From Allobosea sp. ASV33 (GTDB lineage Bacteria > Pseudomonadota > Alphaproteobacteria > Rhizobiales > Beijerinckiaceae), in NCBI RefSeq assembly GCF_016428755.1, contig NZ_JAELTI010000060.1:1-34538 (forward strand): 34,538 nucleotides of DNA, in the 5' to 3' direction. Numbering within the stretch: position 1 is the stretch's first letter; each line of letters begins with the position of its first letter. A program made the position numbers and the translations under genes. Below, piece by piece: positions 25,535-34,061 of this stretch. The notes under the pieces are model-generated. The model saw nothing but the letters and a program-made list of their open reading frames with translations, made no database searches and was not told where the DNA came from.

Positions 25535-26590
25535 ATGACCAGCACCGCCCAAGCGCGCCTGCTCGACCTCTTCGGCATCGAATTGCCGATCATCCAGGGG
25601 CCGATGGCCCTGGCATCGACGCCGGAGATGGCGATCGCCGTCAGCGAGGCCGGCGGCCTGGGCTCTCTGGCCGGCGCGCAATACAACGAGGCAGGCCTGC
25701 GGGCCGCGCTCGACACGGTTCGGGCGGCCACGCGCCGGCCGATCAATGTCAACTTCTTCTGCCATACGCCACCCGTCGACGACGCGGCGCGCCAGGCGGT
25801 CTGGCTGAAGCGCCTGACCGGCTACTATGCCGAAGCCGGACTCGATCCGGACATGCCGAAGACGCCGAGCGGGCGCACGCCCTTCGACGCCGCCCTTGCG
25901 ACGGTCGTCGAAGACTGTCGCCCCGAGGTCGTGAGCTTTCATTTCGGCCTGCCCGCGCCGGAGCTGCTCGATCAGGTAAAGCGCACCGGCGCCAAGATCA
26001 TCGCGTCCGCAACCACCGTGCCCGAGGCGCTCTGGCTGGCCGAGCGCGGTGTCGATGCCGTCATCGCCATGGGGGCCGAGGCGGGCGGCCATCGCGGCAT
26101 TTTCCTCAACGACCGCGTTTCCGAGCAGGTCGGCACGTTCGCGCTGGTGCCGCAGGTGGTCGATGCCGTGTCCGTCCCAGTGATCGCCGCCGGGGGCATC
26201 GCGGACCGGCGCGGCGTGGAAGCTGCCTTCGCGCTTGGGGCGGCCGCCGTTCAGGTCGGTACCGCCTATCTGTTCACGCCGGAGGCCAGCATCTCGCCGA
26301 CTTATCGCAAGGCGCTCGGCATGCGCGAGCGGCCGACCGCGATCACCAATCTATTCACGGGCCGGCCGGCGCGCGGCATCGTCAACCGGGCTATGATGGA
26401 ACTGGGTCCGCTCTCCGATCTCGCTCCGGCCTTCCCGACCGCCGGCACGGCGCTGGGACCGTTGCGCAGTGCTGCCGAGGCGGCCGGCCGGGATGATTTC
26501 ACCTTGCTCTGGGCCGGCCAGTCCTTTGCCCTTGCCAAGCCGATGTCGGCGGCGGAGCTGACGCGCATGCTCGCCGGTCGCACCATCTGA
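25535..26590 (+). CDS. Nitronate monooxygenase (2-nitropropane dioxygenase family)
   Basis: A 351-residue FMN-dependent TIM-barrel enzyme that oxidises alkyl nitronates to carbonyl compounds and nitrite. Family marks are GIELPIIQGPMA at the N-terminus, GGLGSLAGAQYN, VVSFHFGLP with the likely catalytic H136, GAEAGGHRG (FMN phosphate loop), VPVIAAGGIADRRG and ALGAAAVQVGTAYL. The ATG is preceded by GAGGAA at good spacing. It converges on a LysR gene, so it is probably transcribed alone. Confidence 0.94.
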   Translation: MTSTAQARLLDLFGIELPIIQGPMALASTPEMAIAVSEAGGLGSLAGAQYNEAGLRAALDTVRAATRRPINVNFFCHTPPVDDAARQAVWLKRLTGYYAEAGLDPDMPKTPSGRTPFDAALATVVEDCRPEVVSFHFGLPAPELLDQVKRTGAKIIASATTVPEALWLAERGVDAVIAMGAEAGGHRGIFLNDRVSEQVGTFALVPQVVDAVSVPVIAAGGIADRRGVEAAFALGAAAVQVGTAYLFTPEASISPTYRKALGMRERPTAITNLFTGRPARGIVNRAMMELGPLSDLAPAFPTAGTALGPLRSAAEAAGRDDFTLLWAGQSFALAKPMSAAELTRMLAGRTI

Positions 26591-26669
26591 CTGCCGCGAC
26601 CGGTCGCGCCTGTCGCCTACCGGGCCGGTATCTGCAAGGTGCGCGGCGAAGGCGAAGCTGCCATCCCCG

Positions 26670-27557
26670 CTACCGCAGCAATCCGCTCAGAATTCCCGCG
26701 ACGTGTCGGAGGGCGGCATCCTTCGCGCGGCGGCGGTGCCAGGCGAGATGGAGCTGGAAGCCGGCTACCGGAATGGGCGGCGGAAACGAGACCAGCCCGG
26801 TGAAATCGGGCAGGATTCGGGACGGCAGCAGCGCGATCATGTCGGAGCCCAGGAGCAGGCCCGGCACCATCTGGAAATTGGGCACGACGAGACCGACGCG
26901 CCGGGACAGACCGCGCCCGGCCAGTTCGGCATCGACCGGTGTCCGCGTATCGCCGCGGCCGGACACCAGAATATGCGGATAGGCCAGCCATTCCTCCAGA
27001 TTGAAGGTTCCGGACGCCGGGTGCCCCGCACGCATGGCGACGCGGTAATGCTCGGTCAGGAGCTCTTCGCGATGCAGATCGTCCTCTGCCGGCGGCAGGA
27101 CTGCAATGGCGATGTCGCTGGTGCCGTCCACCAGCGCGGTGCGGGCCGCATCGGCGCCATGCCAAGGCTGGATCACCACGTCGATCCCGGGAGCGGAGCG
27201 CTGCAACTCCCGCTGCAGCGGCGGGATGACGAACAGTGCCGGGTAGTCGGCCGTCGTGATGCGGATCGACTGATGGATCTCCGAAAGCGGAATCTCTGGC
27301 GGGGCGACGAGGTCGACGATACCGGCCAGTAGCGATTTCAGCGGCGCGCGCAAGGCCTCGGCCTTCGGCGTCAGGTACATGGTGCCGCGCCCGCGCTCCA
27401 GAAGCTCGTCGCGAAACAGATGGCGGCAGCGTTGCAGGGCCGCCGACGCGGCCGGCTGCGACAGGCCGAGCCGGTCCGCGGCCCGGCTGACATGCGCCTC
27501 ATCGAGCAAAGCATCGAGCACGACGAGCAGATTGAGATCGAATGACCGCAAATTCAT
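26670..27557 (-). CDS. LysR-family regulator (NodD-like)
   Basis: A 295-residue LysR regulator. The winged helix is at about 1-65 (LRSFDLNLLVVLDALLDEAHVSRAADRLGLSQPAASAAL) and the effector-binding domain follows (IRITTADYPALFVIPPL). The RSFDLNLLVVLDAL start is typical of the NodD/NahR subgroup, which often senses aromatic compounds. It lies 70 bp downstream of a ring-cleaving dioxygenase gene on the same strand, so the two may share an mRNA. Confidence 0.93.
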   Translation of the reverse strand: MNLRSFDLNLLVVLDALLDEAHVSRAADRLGLSQPAASAALQRCRHLFRDELLERGRGTMYLTPKAEALRAPLKSLLAGIVDLVAPPEIPLSEIHQSIRITTADYPALFVIPPLQRELQRSAPGIDVVIQPWHGADAARTALVDGTSDIAIAVLPPAEDDLHREELLTEHYRVAMRAGHPASGTFNLEEWLAYPHILVSGRGDTRTPVDAELAGRGLSRRVGLVVPNFQMVPGLLLGSDMIALLPSRILPDFTGLVSFPPPIPVAGFQLHLAWHRRRAKDAALRHVAGILSGLLR

Positions 27558-27627
27558 GAATCGGATAATACGACATATCGACGGTCGCTTGAGGGCATTT
27601 TCGCAGGCCCGCTCGATCGGCCTTGGC

Positions 27628-28572
27628 CTATCCTGCCTGATCGAAGCTTTCGCCGAGCGGCGGCAAAATCCGCAACAGCTCGCCCTGCCGGTCCCGCAGG
27701 CTCGGCGGGAAAATCAGGCGGGTCCCCAAGGCCTCGCGGGTCTCGTCGATGAGCAAGCCCGGGCCATCCGTCGAAACCTCCATCAGGATGCCGTCGGGAC
27801 CGCGAAAATAGAGCGAGCGGAAATAATAGCGATCCTTGACCGGGCCGGCGACGATCCCGAGACGCTCCTGCAGCCTGGCCGCGATCGCCGCGAGATCGTC
27901 ATCGTCCCGGGCGCGGAAAGCGACATGATGGATCGCGCCGGCGCCGATCCTGGGCCGCGTCTGCTCGGGCCGCCGATGCAGGCAGAGCCGGCCGCCGGGG
28001 CCGCCATGGGCCGAGAACACGATCCGGTCGCCCACGCTCTCGATTTCGGCAAAGCCCAGGACCTCCGTGAGGATCCGCGCCATCAACGCCGTGCCACGCA
28101 GGCTCAAGGTCACGCCGAGAAGCGCGCGGATGGTACAAGCCTGCGGGATATCGGGTGGAGCCCGGCTCGCAACGGGCGCCTGCTCAGCGCCGACGAGGGC
28201 AAGCGGCGTGTGGTCCGGATCCTCGAAGGCCAGCTCGAGGCGCCCCTCTGGCCCGTTCACGCGCCGGCACGTCACCTTGCAGGCGGAGAGCCGTGCCTCC
28301 CACCAGTCCATCGCCTCCGGCGCGATCGCGAAGGAGATATGTTCGGAGCCGTCCGAGCGCGGCTCCGCTGCGGCGCTCGACCAGGAGAAGAACGAGAGCC
28401 GGCTGCCGGGCGAGCCGTCCTCGTCGCCATAGATCAGATGGTAGGCCCCGGGGTCCTCATGGGTCACGGTCCGCTTCACCAGACGCAGGCCGAGCACCCG
28501 CGTATAGAAATCGAGATTGCGGGACGCATTCGTGGCGATTGCGGTGACATGATGCAGCCCGCGCCCGGTCAT
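27628..28572 (-). CDS. VOC-family ring-cleaving dioxygenase (MhqO-like)
   Basis: A 314-residue glyoxalase/VOC protein with two repeat halves, like MhqA/MhqO-type hydroquinone dioxygenases. Probable metal ligands are H in GLHHVTAI, H in IHHVAFRARD and E in LMEVSTDGPG. The ATG at 28572 follows GGAGG by nine bases; an ATG nine codons upstream has no ribosome-binding site. It sits upstream of a LysR gene and downstream of another. A paralogue lies at 29850-30782. Confidence 0.92.
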   Translation of the reverse strand: MTGRGLHHVTAIATNASRNLDFYTRVLGLRLVKRTVTHEDPGAYHLIYGDEDGSPGSRLSFFSWSSAAAEPRSDGSEHISFAIAPEAMDWWEARLSACKVTCRRVNGPEGRLELAFEDPDHTPLALVGAEQAPVASRAPPDIPQACTIRALLGVTLSLRGTALMARILTEVLGFAEIESVGDRIVFSAHGGPGGRLCLHRRPEQTRPRIGAGAIHHVAFRARDDDDLAAIAARLQERLGIVAGPVKDRYYFRSLYFRGPDGILMEVSTDGPGLLIDETREALGTRLIFPPSLRDRQGELLRILPPLGESFDQAG

Positions 28573-28816
28573 CGTCGCGATCCTCCGCCTCGACGGCATC
28601 GCACGTTCAGCGTGCGAAGCGGGCCGCAGCCCGGCTCGCCCGGCGCCCGAAGAGCGATTCCAAGGCAGTTTCTGACGGAGGTCTTGGACAATGGCACGAT
28701 CGTTTGGACGGGAGCGTCACGGAACCCCGTTCGCGCCGGAACTGTAAGCAGAAAGGCGCCGCACGCTCAATGGAGCCGGGCGAGCCCGGCCGAACCGCCT
28801 CTTCAGCGCCTACGCC

Positions 28817-29719
28817 TCAAAGCGGACTTGTCTGCGTGACATGGACCTCGAAGAAGTCCGAGAAGGTCGCGACGCGCAGCGGCAGGCGCTCGTAAGGCGG
28901 ATAGAACAGCGTCAGCCAGAGATCGTCCGGCCGCCATGTTTCCAGCACGGGCACCAACTGCCCCGAAATCAGCGCATCGGCGACGATGAAGCGTGGCAGC
29001 AGCGCGATGCCCTCGCCGTTGGCGGCGAGTTCCGCCAGGAGGTCGCCGCTATCGGCCCTGAAGCGGCCGGCCGCTCGCATTGCAACGCGTTTGTCGCCTT
29101 GCCGCAGCTCCCAGCTTTCGCCCGCTGGGTCGGTGCCATAAGCCAGCAAATCGTGCTCGGCCAGATCCTCGGGGTGGTCCGGCGCGCCGCGCGCCGACAG
29201 ATAGCCCGGCGCGGCGACCAGGAGACGCGGCACGGGGCAGAGCTTGCGCCAGATCGTCGACTTGTCCGTCGGTACGCCCGAGATGCGGATGGCGAGATCG
29301 ACGCTGCCGTCGAGGATGTCGACGAAGCTGTCGGTCAGGCTCAGCGCCACCCGGACGGAAGCGTGGACCAGCCCGAACTGCATCAGCACCGACGGCAGCA
29401 CCTTGAGCCCGAGCGACAACGGTGCGGCGATGCGCAGGGCGCCCGCGACCAGCCCCTGCGTCTCGCGGGTTTCCTGCGCCGCCTGCTCCAGCCCTGCGGT
29501 CAGCGGGCGCACGCGCTCGGCATAGAGCGCGCCGGCTGCGGTGAGTGCCACCGTCCGCGTCGTGCGGATGAAAAGCTGCACGCCGAGCCGTGCCTCCAGC
29601 GCCGCGATGGCGCGCGTGGCGGCGCTCGGCGTCATGCCGAGAGCGGCCGCGGCGGCAGCGAAGCCCCGCTTCTCCGCCACTGCCAGGAAGACGCGAACCG
29701 CTTCGAGTTCACCGATCAA
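28817..29719 (-). CDS. LysR-family regulator
   Basis: A 300-residue LysR protein: winged helix at about 1-60 (VFLAVAEKRGFAAAAAALGMTPSAATRAIAALEARLG) and a CrgA-type effector domain (GALRIAAPLSLG, VDLAIRISG). The TTG start at 29719 is used; the frame offers no nearer ATG that keeps the first helix. It is divergent from the second ring-cleaving dioxygenase gene with a 130-bp gap, the classic LysR arrangement, so that gene is the likely target. Confidence 0.93.
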   Translation of the reverse strand: MIGELEAVRVFLAVAEKRGFAAAAAALGMTPSAATRAIAALEARLGVQLFIRTTRTVALTAAGALYAERVRPLTAGLEQAAQETRETQGLVAGALRIAAPLSLGLKVLPSVLMQFGLVHASVRVALSLTDSFVDILDGSVDLAIRISGVPTDKSTIWRKLCPVPRLLVAAPGYLSARGAPDHPEDLAEHDLLAYGTDPAGESWELRQGDKRVAMRAAGRFRADSGDLLAELAANGEGIALLPRFIVADALISGQLVPVLETWRPDDLWLTLFYPPYERLPLRVATFSDFFEVHVTQTSPL

Positions 29720-29731
29720 GAGGCCATTCCA

Positions 29732-29755
29732 TTATCGCAATTCGAGCAACAATAA
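29732..29755. promoter_or_regulatory. Possible LysR box in the divergent gap
   Basis: TTAT (29732-29735) and ATAA (29752-29755) bracket an interrupted dyad just before the LysR gene, facing the dioxygenase gene. The AT-rich gap is where an autoregulating LysR protein would bind. The match is loose. Confidence 0.3.
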
Positions 29756-29849
29756 GCTGACAAAAACGACTATTCAAGCAATGGGCAATCGGATCCATCT
29801 TCCTGCCAACACCGGGCGAAACCCCGGCAAGGCATTCGGAGACAAAGCC

Positions 29850-30782
29850 ATGCTCAAGCAGATCAAGGGTCTTCATCACGTCACCTCGATGGCGGCGGAC
29901 GCCCAGACCAACAACAGCTTCTTCACGCACACGCTCGGCCTGCGCCGGGTGAAGAAGACCGTCAATTTCGATGCGCCGGACACCTATCACCTCTATTACG
30001 GCGACGAGATCGGCACGCCGGGCACGGTGATGACCTATTTCCCGTTCGCGCAGATCCCCCGGGGGCGACGCGGAACCGGAGAGGTCGGCGAGACCCAGTT
30101 CGCGGTCGCGCCCGAGGCTCTGGCCTATTGGAAGGAGCGCCTGGAGAAGACGGGCGTCGGCGGCATCGGTGAAACCGAGCTGTTCGGCGAGAAGCATCTG
30201 CGCTTCCAGGGTCCGGACGGGGACGGCTTTTCACTGGTCGGCGTTTCCGGCGACAAGCGTGCGCCCTTTGCCGGCGGGCCGGTCCCGGCCTCCGAGGGCG
30301 TCCACGGCTTTCGCGGCGTGACCCTGCGCCTGCAGGACGAAGGAGCGACCGGCGAATTGCTGAAGTTCATGAACTACGAGGTCGTCGACAAGCAGGGCGC
30401 GGTGACGCGCTATGCCGTGCCGGGCGGCAACGGGGCCGATATCGTCGATGTCGAGACGCTTCCGGGTGCGGACAGGGCGCGGCAGGGTGCCGGCTCGGTC
30501 CACCATGTCGCCTTCGCCGTGGACAACAAGGCCGCTCAGGCCGAGGTGCGCAAGGCCCTGATGGATACCGGCTACCAGGTCACCCCGCAGATCGATCGCG
30601 ACTACTTCTGGGCGATCTATTTCCGGGCGCCCGGCGGCGTGCTCTTCGAGATCGCGACCAACGAGCCCGGCTTCGCCCGGGACGAGGACACCGCCCATCT
30701 CGGCGAGGCGCTGCAACTGCCGCAGCAGCACGCCCATCTGCGTGCCGAGATCGAGCGCATCCTGCCCACGCTCAAGGATTGA
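29850..30782 (+). CDS. VOC-family ring-cleaving dioxygenase (MhqO-like), second copy
   Basis: A 310-residue two-half VOC protein with likely metal ligands in GLHHVTSM, VHHVAFAVD and LFEIATNEPG. It begins at ATG 29850 after GGAG; the longer open frame upstream is antisense to the LysR gene. It is likely controlled by the divergent LysR protein. Substrates of this family are hydroquinones and catechols; the exact one cannot be read from the sequence. Confidence 0.94.
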   Translation: MLKQIKGLHHVTSMAADAQTNNSFFTHTLGLRRVKKTVNFDAPDTYHLYYGDEIGTPGTVMTYFPFAQIPRGRRGTGEVGETQFAVAPEALAYWKERLEKTGVGGIGETELFGEKHLRFQGPDGDGFSLVGVSGDKRAPFAGGPVPASEGVHGFRGVTLRLQDEGATGELLKFMNYEVVDKQGAVTRYAVPGGNGADIVDVETLPGADRARQGAGSVHHVAFAVDNKAAQAEVRKALMDTGYQVTPQIDRDYFWAIYFRAPGGVLFEIATNEPGFARDEDTAHLGEALQLPQQHAHLRAEIERILPTLKD

Positions 30783-30791
30783 GCGAGCCAA

Positions 30792-30817
30792 AGACCCGCC
30801 GCCACGGCGGCGGGTCT
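30792..30817. terminator. Bidirectional terminator-like hairpin
   Basis: AGACCCGCCGCC and GGCGGCGGGTCT form a perfect 12-bp stem with almost no spacer (effective loop CCACGG). It sits between two convergent genes (ends at 30782 and 30855). There is no long T-run, so it may need Rho. Confidence 0.65.
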
Positions 30818-30854
30818 GCCCCACGATATGCAACGGAGCGCCGAACGAACCGGC

Positions 30855-31808
30855 TCAGGCGGGCGAAAGCTTGTCCGGGCCGGTTTGCCTGTCGCCCTGG
30901 CCGCGGCGCCAGGCTCCGGGGCTCGTCCCCGCGAGCTGCCGGAAAACCCGCGTGAAATGGCTCTGGTCGCCGAAACCGCACATCAGGGCGATGTCGGACA
31001 GCGGCAGGTGCTGCTGGGACAGATGCTCCTTCGCCTCGGCGATCCGCAATTGCATCAGGTAGCGCTGCGGGGCGACCCCGGTGCTCTGCCGAAAGGCGCG
31101 GGCGAAATGGCTCGGCGTCAGCCGGCACTCGCTTGCCACCTGCGCGATCGTCAGGTTCGAGGCCAGGCGCGCCGCCATGATCTCCCTCGCCCGGCGCAAT
31201 TGCCAGGCGGCGAGCTGCCCGAACCGGGCGGAGGGGTTCGTTTCGAGCCCGCCATAGGCCTGCGCGAAATGGACCAGCAGGCCGAGCGCTAGCTGATCGA
31301 CCAGCAACTGGTTCGCGCCGGGCGCGGCGCAGGCGTGAAGCAGGGCATGCGAGAGCCCCCAGAGCACCTCGTCGCGCGCATCTCCCTCCCAGCGCAGGCT
31401 CGACGCCACCCGGCCGCCATGCTGCGCGGCGATCGTCGCGACAGCCTCCGCCGGGACATAGAATTGCAGGGCGTCGAACCGCCCCTTGAACTGCCATTGC
31501 GGGTCTTCCCGCAGGTCGACGACGTTCACGGATTTGGCGCGGAACGCGCCCGAACGCTGCCGCTGGCCACCTCGCCAGCAGGCATGGCCTTCGAGGTCGT
31601 CGATCTGGTGGAGGATGGAGAACGCTCCCTCGCCATCGGCGGTTTGCGTACGCTCCCGGAAACGGCGCCCGCAGAAGAGCCGCGTCGCGGCCAGCCCCGG
31701 CTGTCCGTCGAGACGAAACAGGGAGACGAGGCGCCCCTCCATGCCGAAATGATCGGCGACGCGCTGGCCATAGAATTCCTTGGACGCGCCAGCCGCCGTC
31801 ATCTCCAT
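30855..31808 (-). CDS. AraC-family transcriptional regulator
   Basis: A 317-residue regulator with an unassigned N-terminal sensing domain (about 1-200) and a C-terminal AraC double helix-turn-helix (LTIAQVASECRLTPSHFARAFRQSTGVAPQRYLMQLRI, then PLSDIALMCGFGDQSHFTRVFRQLAGTSPGAWRR). ATG 31808 follows GGGGAGGG at close spacing; ATG 31802 is an alternative. Upstream open frame has no sense. Target unknown; the nearest candidate is the XapX-isochorismatase gene upstream on the same strand. Confidence 0.93.
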   Translation of the reverse strand: MEMTAAGASKEFYGQRVADHFGMEGRLVSLFRLDGQPGLAATRLFCGRRFRERTQTADGEGAFSILHQIDDLEGHACWRGGQRQRSGAFRAKSVNVVDLREDPQWQFKGRFDALQFYVPAEAVATIAAQHGGRVASSLRWEGDARDEVLWGLSHALLHACAAPGANQLLVDQLALGLLVHFAQAYGGLETNPSARFGQLAAWQLRRAREIMAARLASNLTIAQVASECRLTPSHFARAFRQSTGVAPQRYLMQLRIAEAKEHLSQQHLPLSDIALMCGFGDQSHFTRVFRQLAGTSPGAWRRGQGDRQTGPDKLSPA

Positions 31809-32020
31809 GGCGCCCTCCCCAACAACCACGCGGCGCGATTTCGCGGCCCGGTCGCAGCCGCCGGTTTCGGACGCCGCTCCGCCCCGGCCCCGACGATAGC
31901 GAGCAATGCCGCAGACGGAAAGACGCCCGGTTGCCGGATGGCGCCCTGCGCGACGGCCCCGGAGGCGGGGCGCGAAATGCCGTCGCGAGCGCACCCGGGC
32001 GCCCGCGAAGGCGGTTCGGC

Positions 32021-32707
32021 TCAGTTGGTGATCTTGGCGGGGTTCGGCCCGATGGTCTCGCCATGGGCGACGCGCTCGGGCGCGTCGTGGACCATGGTGT
32101 AGGCGTAGTCGACGCCCATGCCGTAGGCGCCGGAATGCTCCTTCACGATCGCCATCACGGCGTCGTAGGTGTCGCGATGGGCCCAGTCGCGCTGCCATTC
32201 GAGCAGGACCTGCTGCCAGGTCACCGGCACGCAGCCGGCCTGCACCATCCGGTCCATCGCGTATTTATGCGCGTCGCTGGAGGTGCCGCCCGAGGCATCC
32301 GCCACCATGTAGATCTCGTAATCCGTATCGTGGAGGCAGGACAAAGCGAACGTCGTGTTGCAGACTTCCGTCCAGAGGCCCGACACCACCACCTTCTTGC
32401 GCCCCTCAGCGGCGTTGACGGCGAGCGCGTCGCGCACGTTCTGGTCGTCCCAGGAGTTCATCGAGCTCCGCTCGAGGATCTTGTTCTGCGGGAAGACCGC
32501 CAGAAGCTCGGGATAGGTGTGGCCGGAGAAGCTGTTCGTCTCGACGGTGGTGATCGTCGTCGGGAGCGGCGGCAATTGCTCGCCGATCAGAATCCCGAGC
32601 AAGCCGACCAGCGCCACCACGGGCGGCGCCGGGGAGCGCACATTGATCAGGCTGTAGATGACGCCGACAAGAAGGCCGGCGCCAAGCGACATGAGATAGA
32701 TTTTCAT
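32021..32707 (-). CDS. XapX domain fused to a truncated isochorismatase-like hydrolase
   Basis: A 228-residue hybrid. Residues 1-45 are a XapX (DUF1427) domain with two membrane helices (LMSLGAGLLVGVIYSL, PPVVALVGLLGILIGEQ). From about residue 48 the chain is the later part of a YcaC-like isochorismatase-family hydrolase: LPTTITTVETNSFSG, SGLWTEVC with the nucleophile cysteine, and VADASGGTSSDAHKYAMDRM. The first 45-50 residues of the hydrolase, with the catalytic aspartate, are missing. It may be an in-frame deletion that fused two adjacent genes, so activity is doubtful. The ATG follows GGAGAG by eight bases. Confidence 0.88.
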   Translation of the reverse strand: MKIYLMSLGAGLLVGVIYSLINVRSPAPPVVALVGLLGILIGEQLPPLPTTITTVETNSFSGHTYPELLAVFPQNKILERSSMNSWDDQNVRDALAVNAAEGRKKVVVSGLWTEVCNTTFALSCLHDTDYEIYMVADASGGTSSDAHKYAMDRMVQAGCVPVTWQQVLLEWQRDWAHRDTYDAVMAIVKEHSGAYGMGVDYAYTMVHDAPERVAHGETIGPNPAKITN

Positions 32708-32891
32708 CGCCGAACTCTCCGCCCGGGGCGTTCAGTACGGAAGGCATTCCATGTCCGGCAGGCTGGCTTTTGGCGCCGCTCGCCGTCTTGTCCGTTTCGT
32801 CGATTCCTTGCCGAAATTCGCGGGCACGCGAGCGCCGAAAGTTAGCCGGAATCCCTCCCTCGCCGGCATTGGAACGCCGGGAAAAGGAGCC

Positions 32892-33938
32892 TCAGTGACG
32901 CCCCCGTCCCGGCTCCCGTGTCGACCCCCGCAGGACGAGTTCGGCCGGCATCAGCTTCACCGTGGCCTCGGCCGCGGGATCGGCGAGTTTTTCCAGCAGG
33001 AGCTGTGCAGCGGCCTGCCCCATCTCGGCATGGGCAATGCGGACGGTCGTCAGCGGCGGGTCGATCATGTCGACCAGCGGCATGTCGTTATGGCCGACGA
33101 TCGAAAGGTTGCCGGGGCAGGACAGCCCGCGCCGCTTCAGCTCCAGATAGGCACCGAGCGCGAGCAGGTCGTTGCTGGCCGCGATCGCCGTCAGGCCGGG
33201 CGAAGCGTCGAGCAGAGCCGCCGTCGCCGCCTGCCCCTCGGTGCGGTTATAGGCCCGGGCAACGGCACTCGCCGACGGATCGAGCCCGGCGGCGAGCATG
33301 GCGGCCTCGAACCCCCTGCGGCGCAGGATGCCGGTCGAAAGTCCTTCGGGACCGGCCAGATGTCCGATCCGGCGATGGCCGAGGCCGGCGAGATGCTCGA
33401 CCGCAAGCCGCATGCCGCAGAAGTCGTCGGACGCCACGGTCGCGGCACGCGCCTCGTCCTCGGCACGGTTGACCAGGACCGTCGGCACGCCAGCATCGAG
33501 GCAGACGGTCAGGACCGGATCGCTGCGCCTGGCCGTGGCGAGCACCAGCCCGTCGACACGCCGGGCGATCAGTTCCTCGACGATCGCGGTCTGGCGCGCG
33601 GGATCGGCTCCACCATCGGCGACCAGCATCGAATAGCCCGCCTCGGCCAGCGCCGCGCCGACGCCGTCGAGGATCGGCGCGAAGACCGGATTGGCGAGAT
33701 CTGGCAGCACGACGCCGACGAGCCTCGACCGGCCCGTCCGCAAGGACGCGGCGATGACATCGCGGCGATAACCCTGCCGCTGCGCCTCCGCCCTCACCTT
33801 CTCGACCACTTCGGGCGAGATGCGATGGGCCTGGGCCGGATCGAGGGCACGCGCCGCCGTCGAGCGGTGAACGCCGGAAGCCTCGGCGATCGACTGCAGG
33901 GTCGCCGAGCGTGCGGCTTGGGATGCTGCTGATTTCAT
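32892..33938 (-). CDS. LacI-family transcriptional regulator
   Basis: A 348-residue LacI/GalR protein: helix-turn-helix and hinge (TLQSIAEASGVHRSTAARALD, then RVGVVLPDLANPVFAPI-like segment at about 60-75) and a periplasmic-binding-protein-like effector domain (GLTAIAASNDLLALGAYLEL, LSIVGHNDMPLVDMIDPPLTTVRI). The start at ATG 33938 puts the helix-turn-helix at the usual place; the upstream frame reads into the operator. It is divergent from the intradiol dioxygenase gene and very likely represses it through the palindrome at 33999-34038. Confidence 0.94.
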   Translation of the reverse strand: MKSAASQAARSATLQSIAEASGVHRSTAARALDPAQAHRISPEVVEKVRAEAQRQGYRRDVIAASLRTGRSRLVGVVLPDLANPVFAPILDGVGAALAEAGYSMLVADGGADPARQTAIVEELIARRVDGLVLATARRSDPVLTVCLDAGVPTVLVNRAEDEARAATVASDDFCGMRLAVEHLAGLGHRRIGHLAGPEGLSTGILRRRGFEAAMLAAGLDPSASAVARAYNRTEGQAATAALLDASPGLTAIAASNDLLALGAYLELKRRGLSCPGNLSIVGHNDMPLVDMIDPPLTTVRIAHAEMGQAAAQLLLEKLADPAAEATVKLMPAELVLRGSTREPGRGRH

Positions 33939-33998
33939 TGCGATTCTGATGCGCGGACCGACCACCGCAACAGAGCATGATTTGCGCGGCTTGACAAC

Positions 33999-34038
33999 GT
34001 GCGATCGATTGCATAATTGGTTATGCAATCGATCGCAC
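33999..34038. promoter_or_regulatory. Perfect 18-4-18 inverted repeat: double LacI-type operator
   Basis: GTGCGATCGATTGCATAA and its exact reverse complement flank a TTGG centre. Each arm contains a LacI-type box that is itself nearly palindromic (TGCGATCGATTGCA at 34000-34013; TGCAATCGATCGCA at 34024-34037), centres 24 bp apart. It overlaps a promoter for the dioxygenase gene (TTGACA at 33991 or a TATAAG at 34039). The site lies between the LacI gene and the dioxygenase gene and should control both. Confidence 0.85.
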
Positions 34039-34061
34039 TATAAGCATCGGAGGAAACCACC

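Noticed and set aside
26595..26608. CGCGACCGGTCGCG palindrome between nitronate monooxygenase and LysR
   Set aside because: A perfect palindrome without a loop or T-run, in very GC-rich DNA; could arise by chance and has no supporting context.
27379..28839. 486-residue plus-strand frame opposite LysR and ring-cleaving dioxygenase genes
   Set aside because: Antisense to two well-supported genes; composition is of shadow type.
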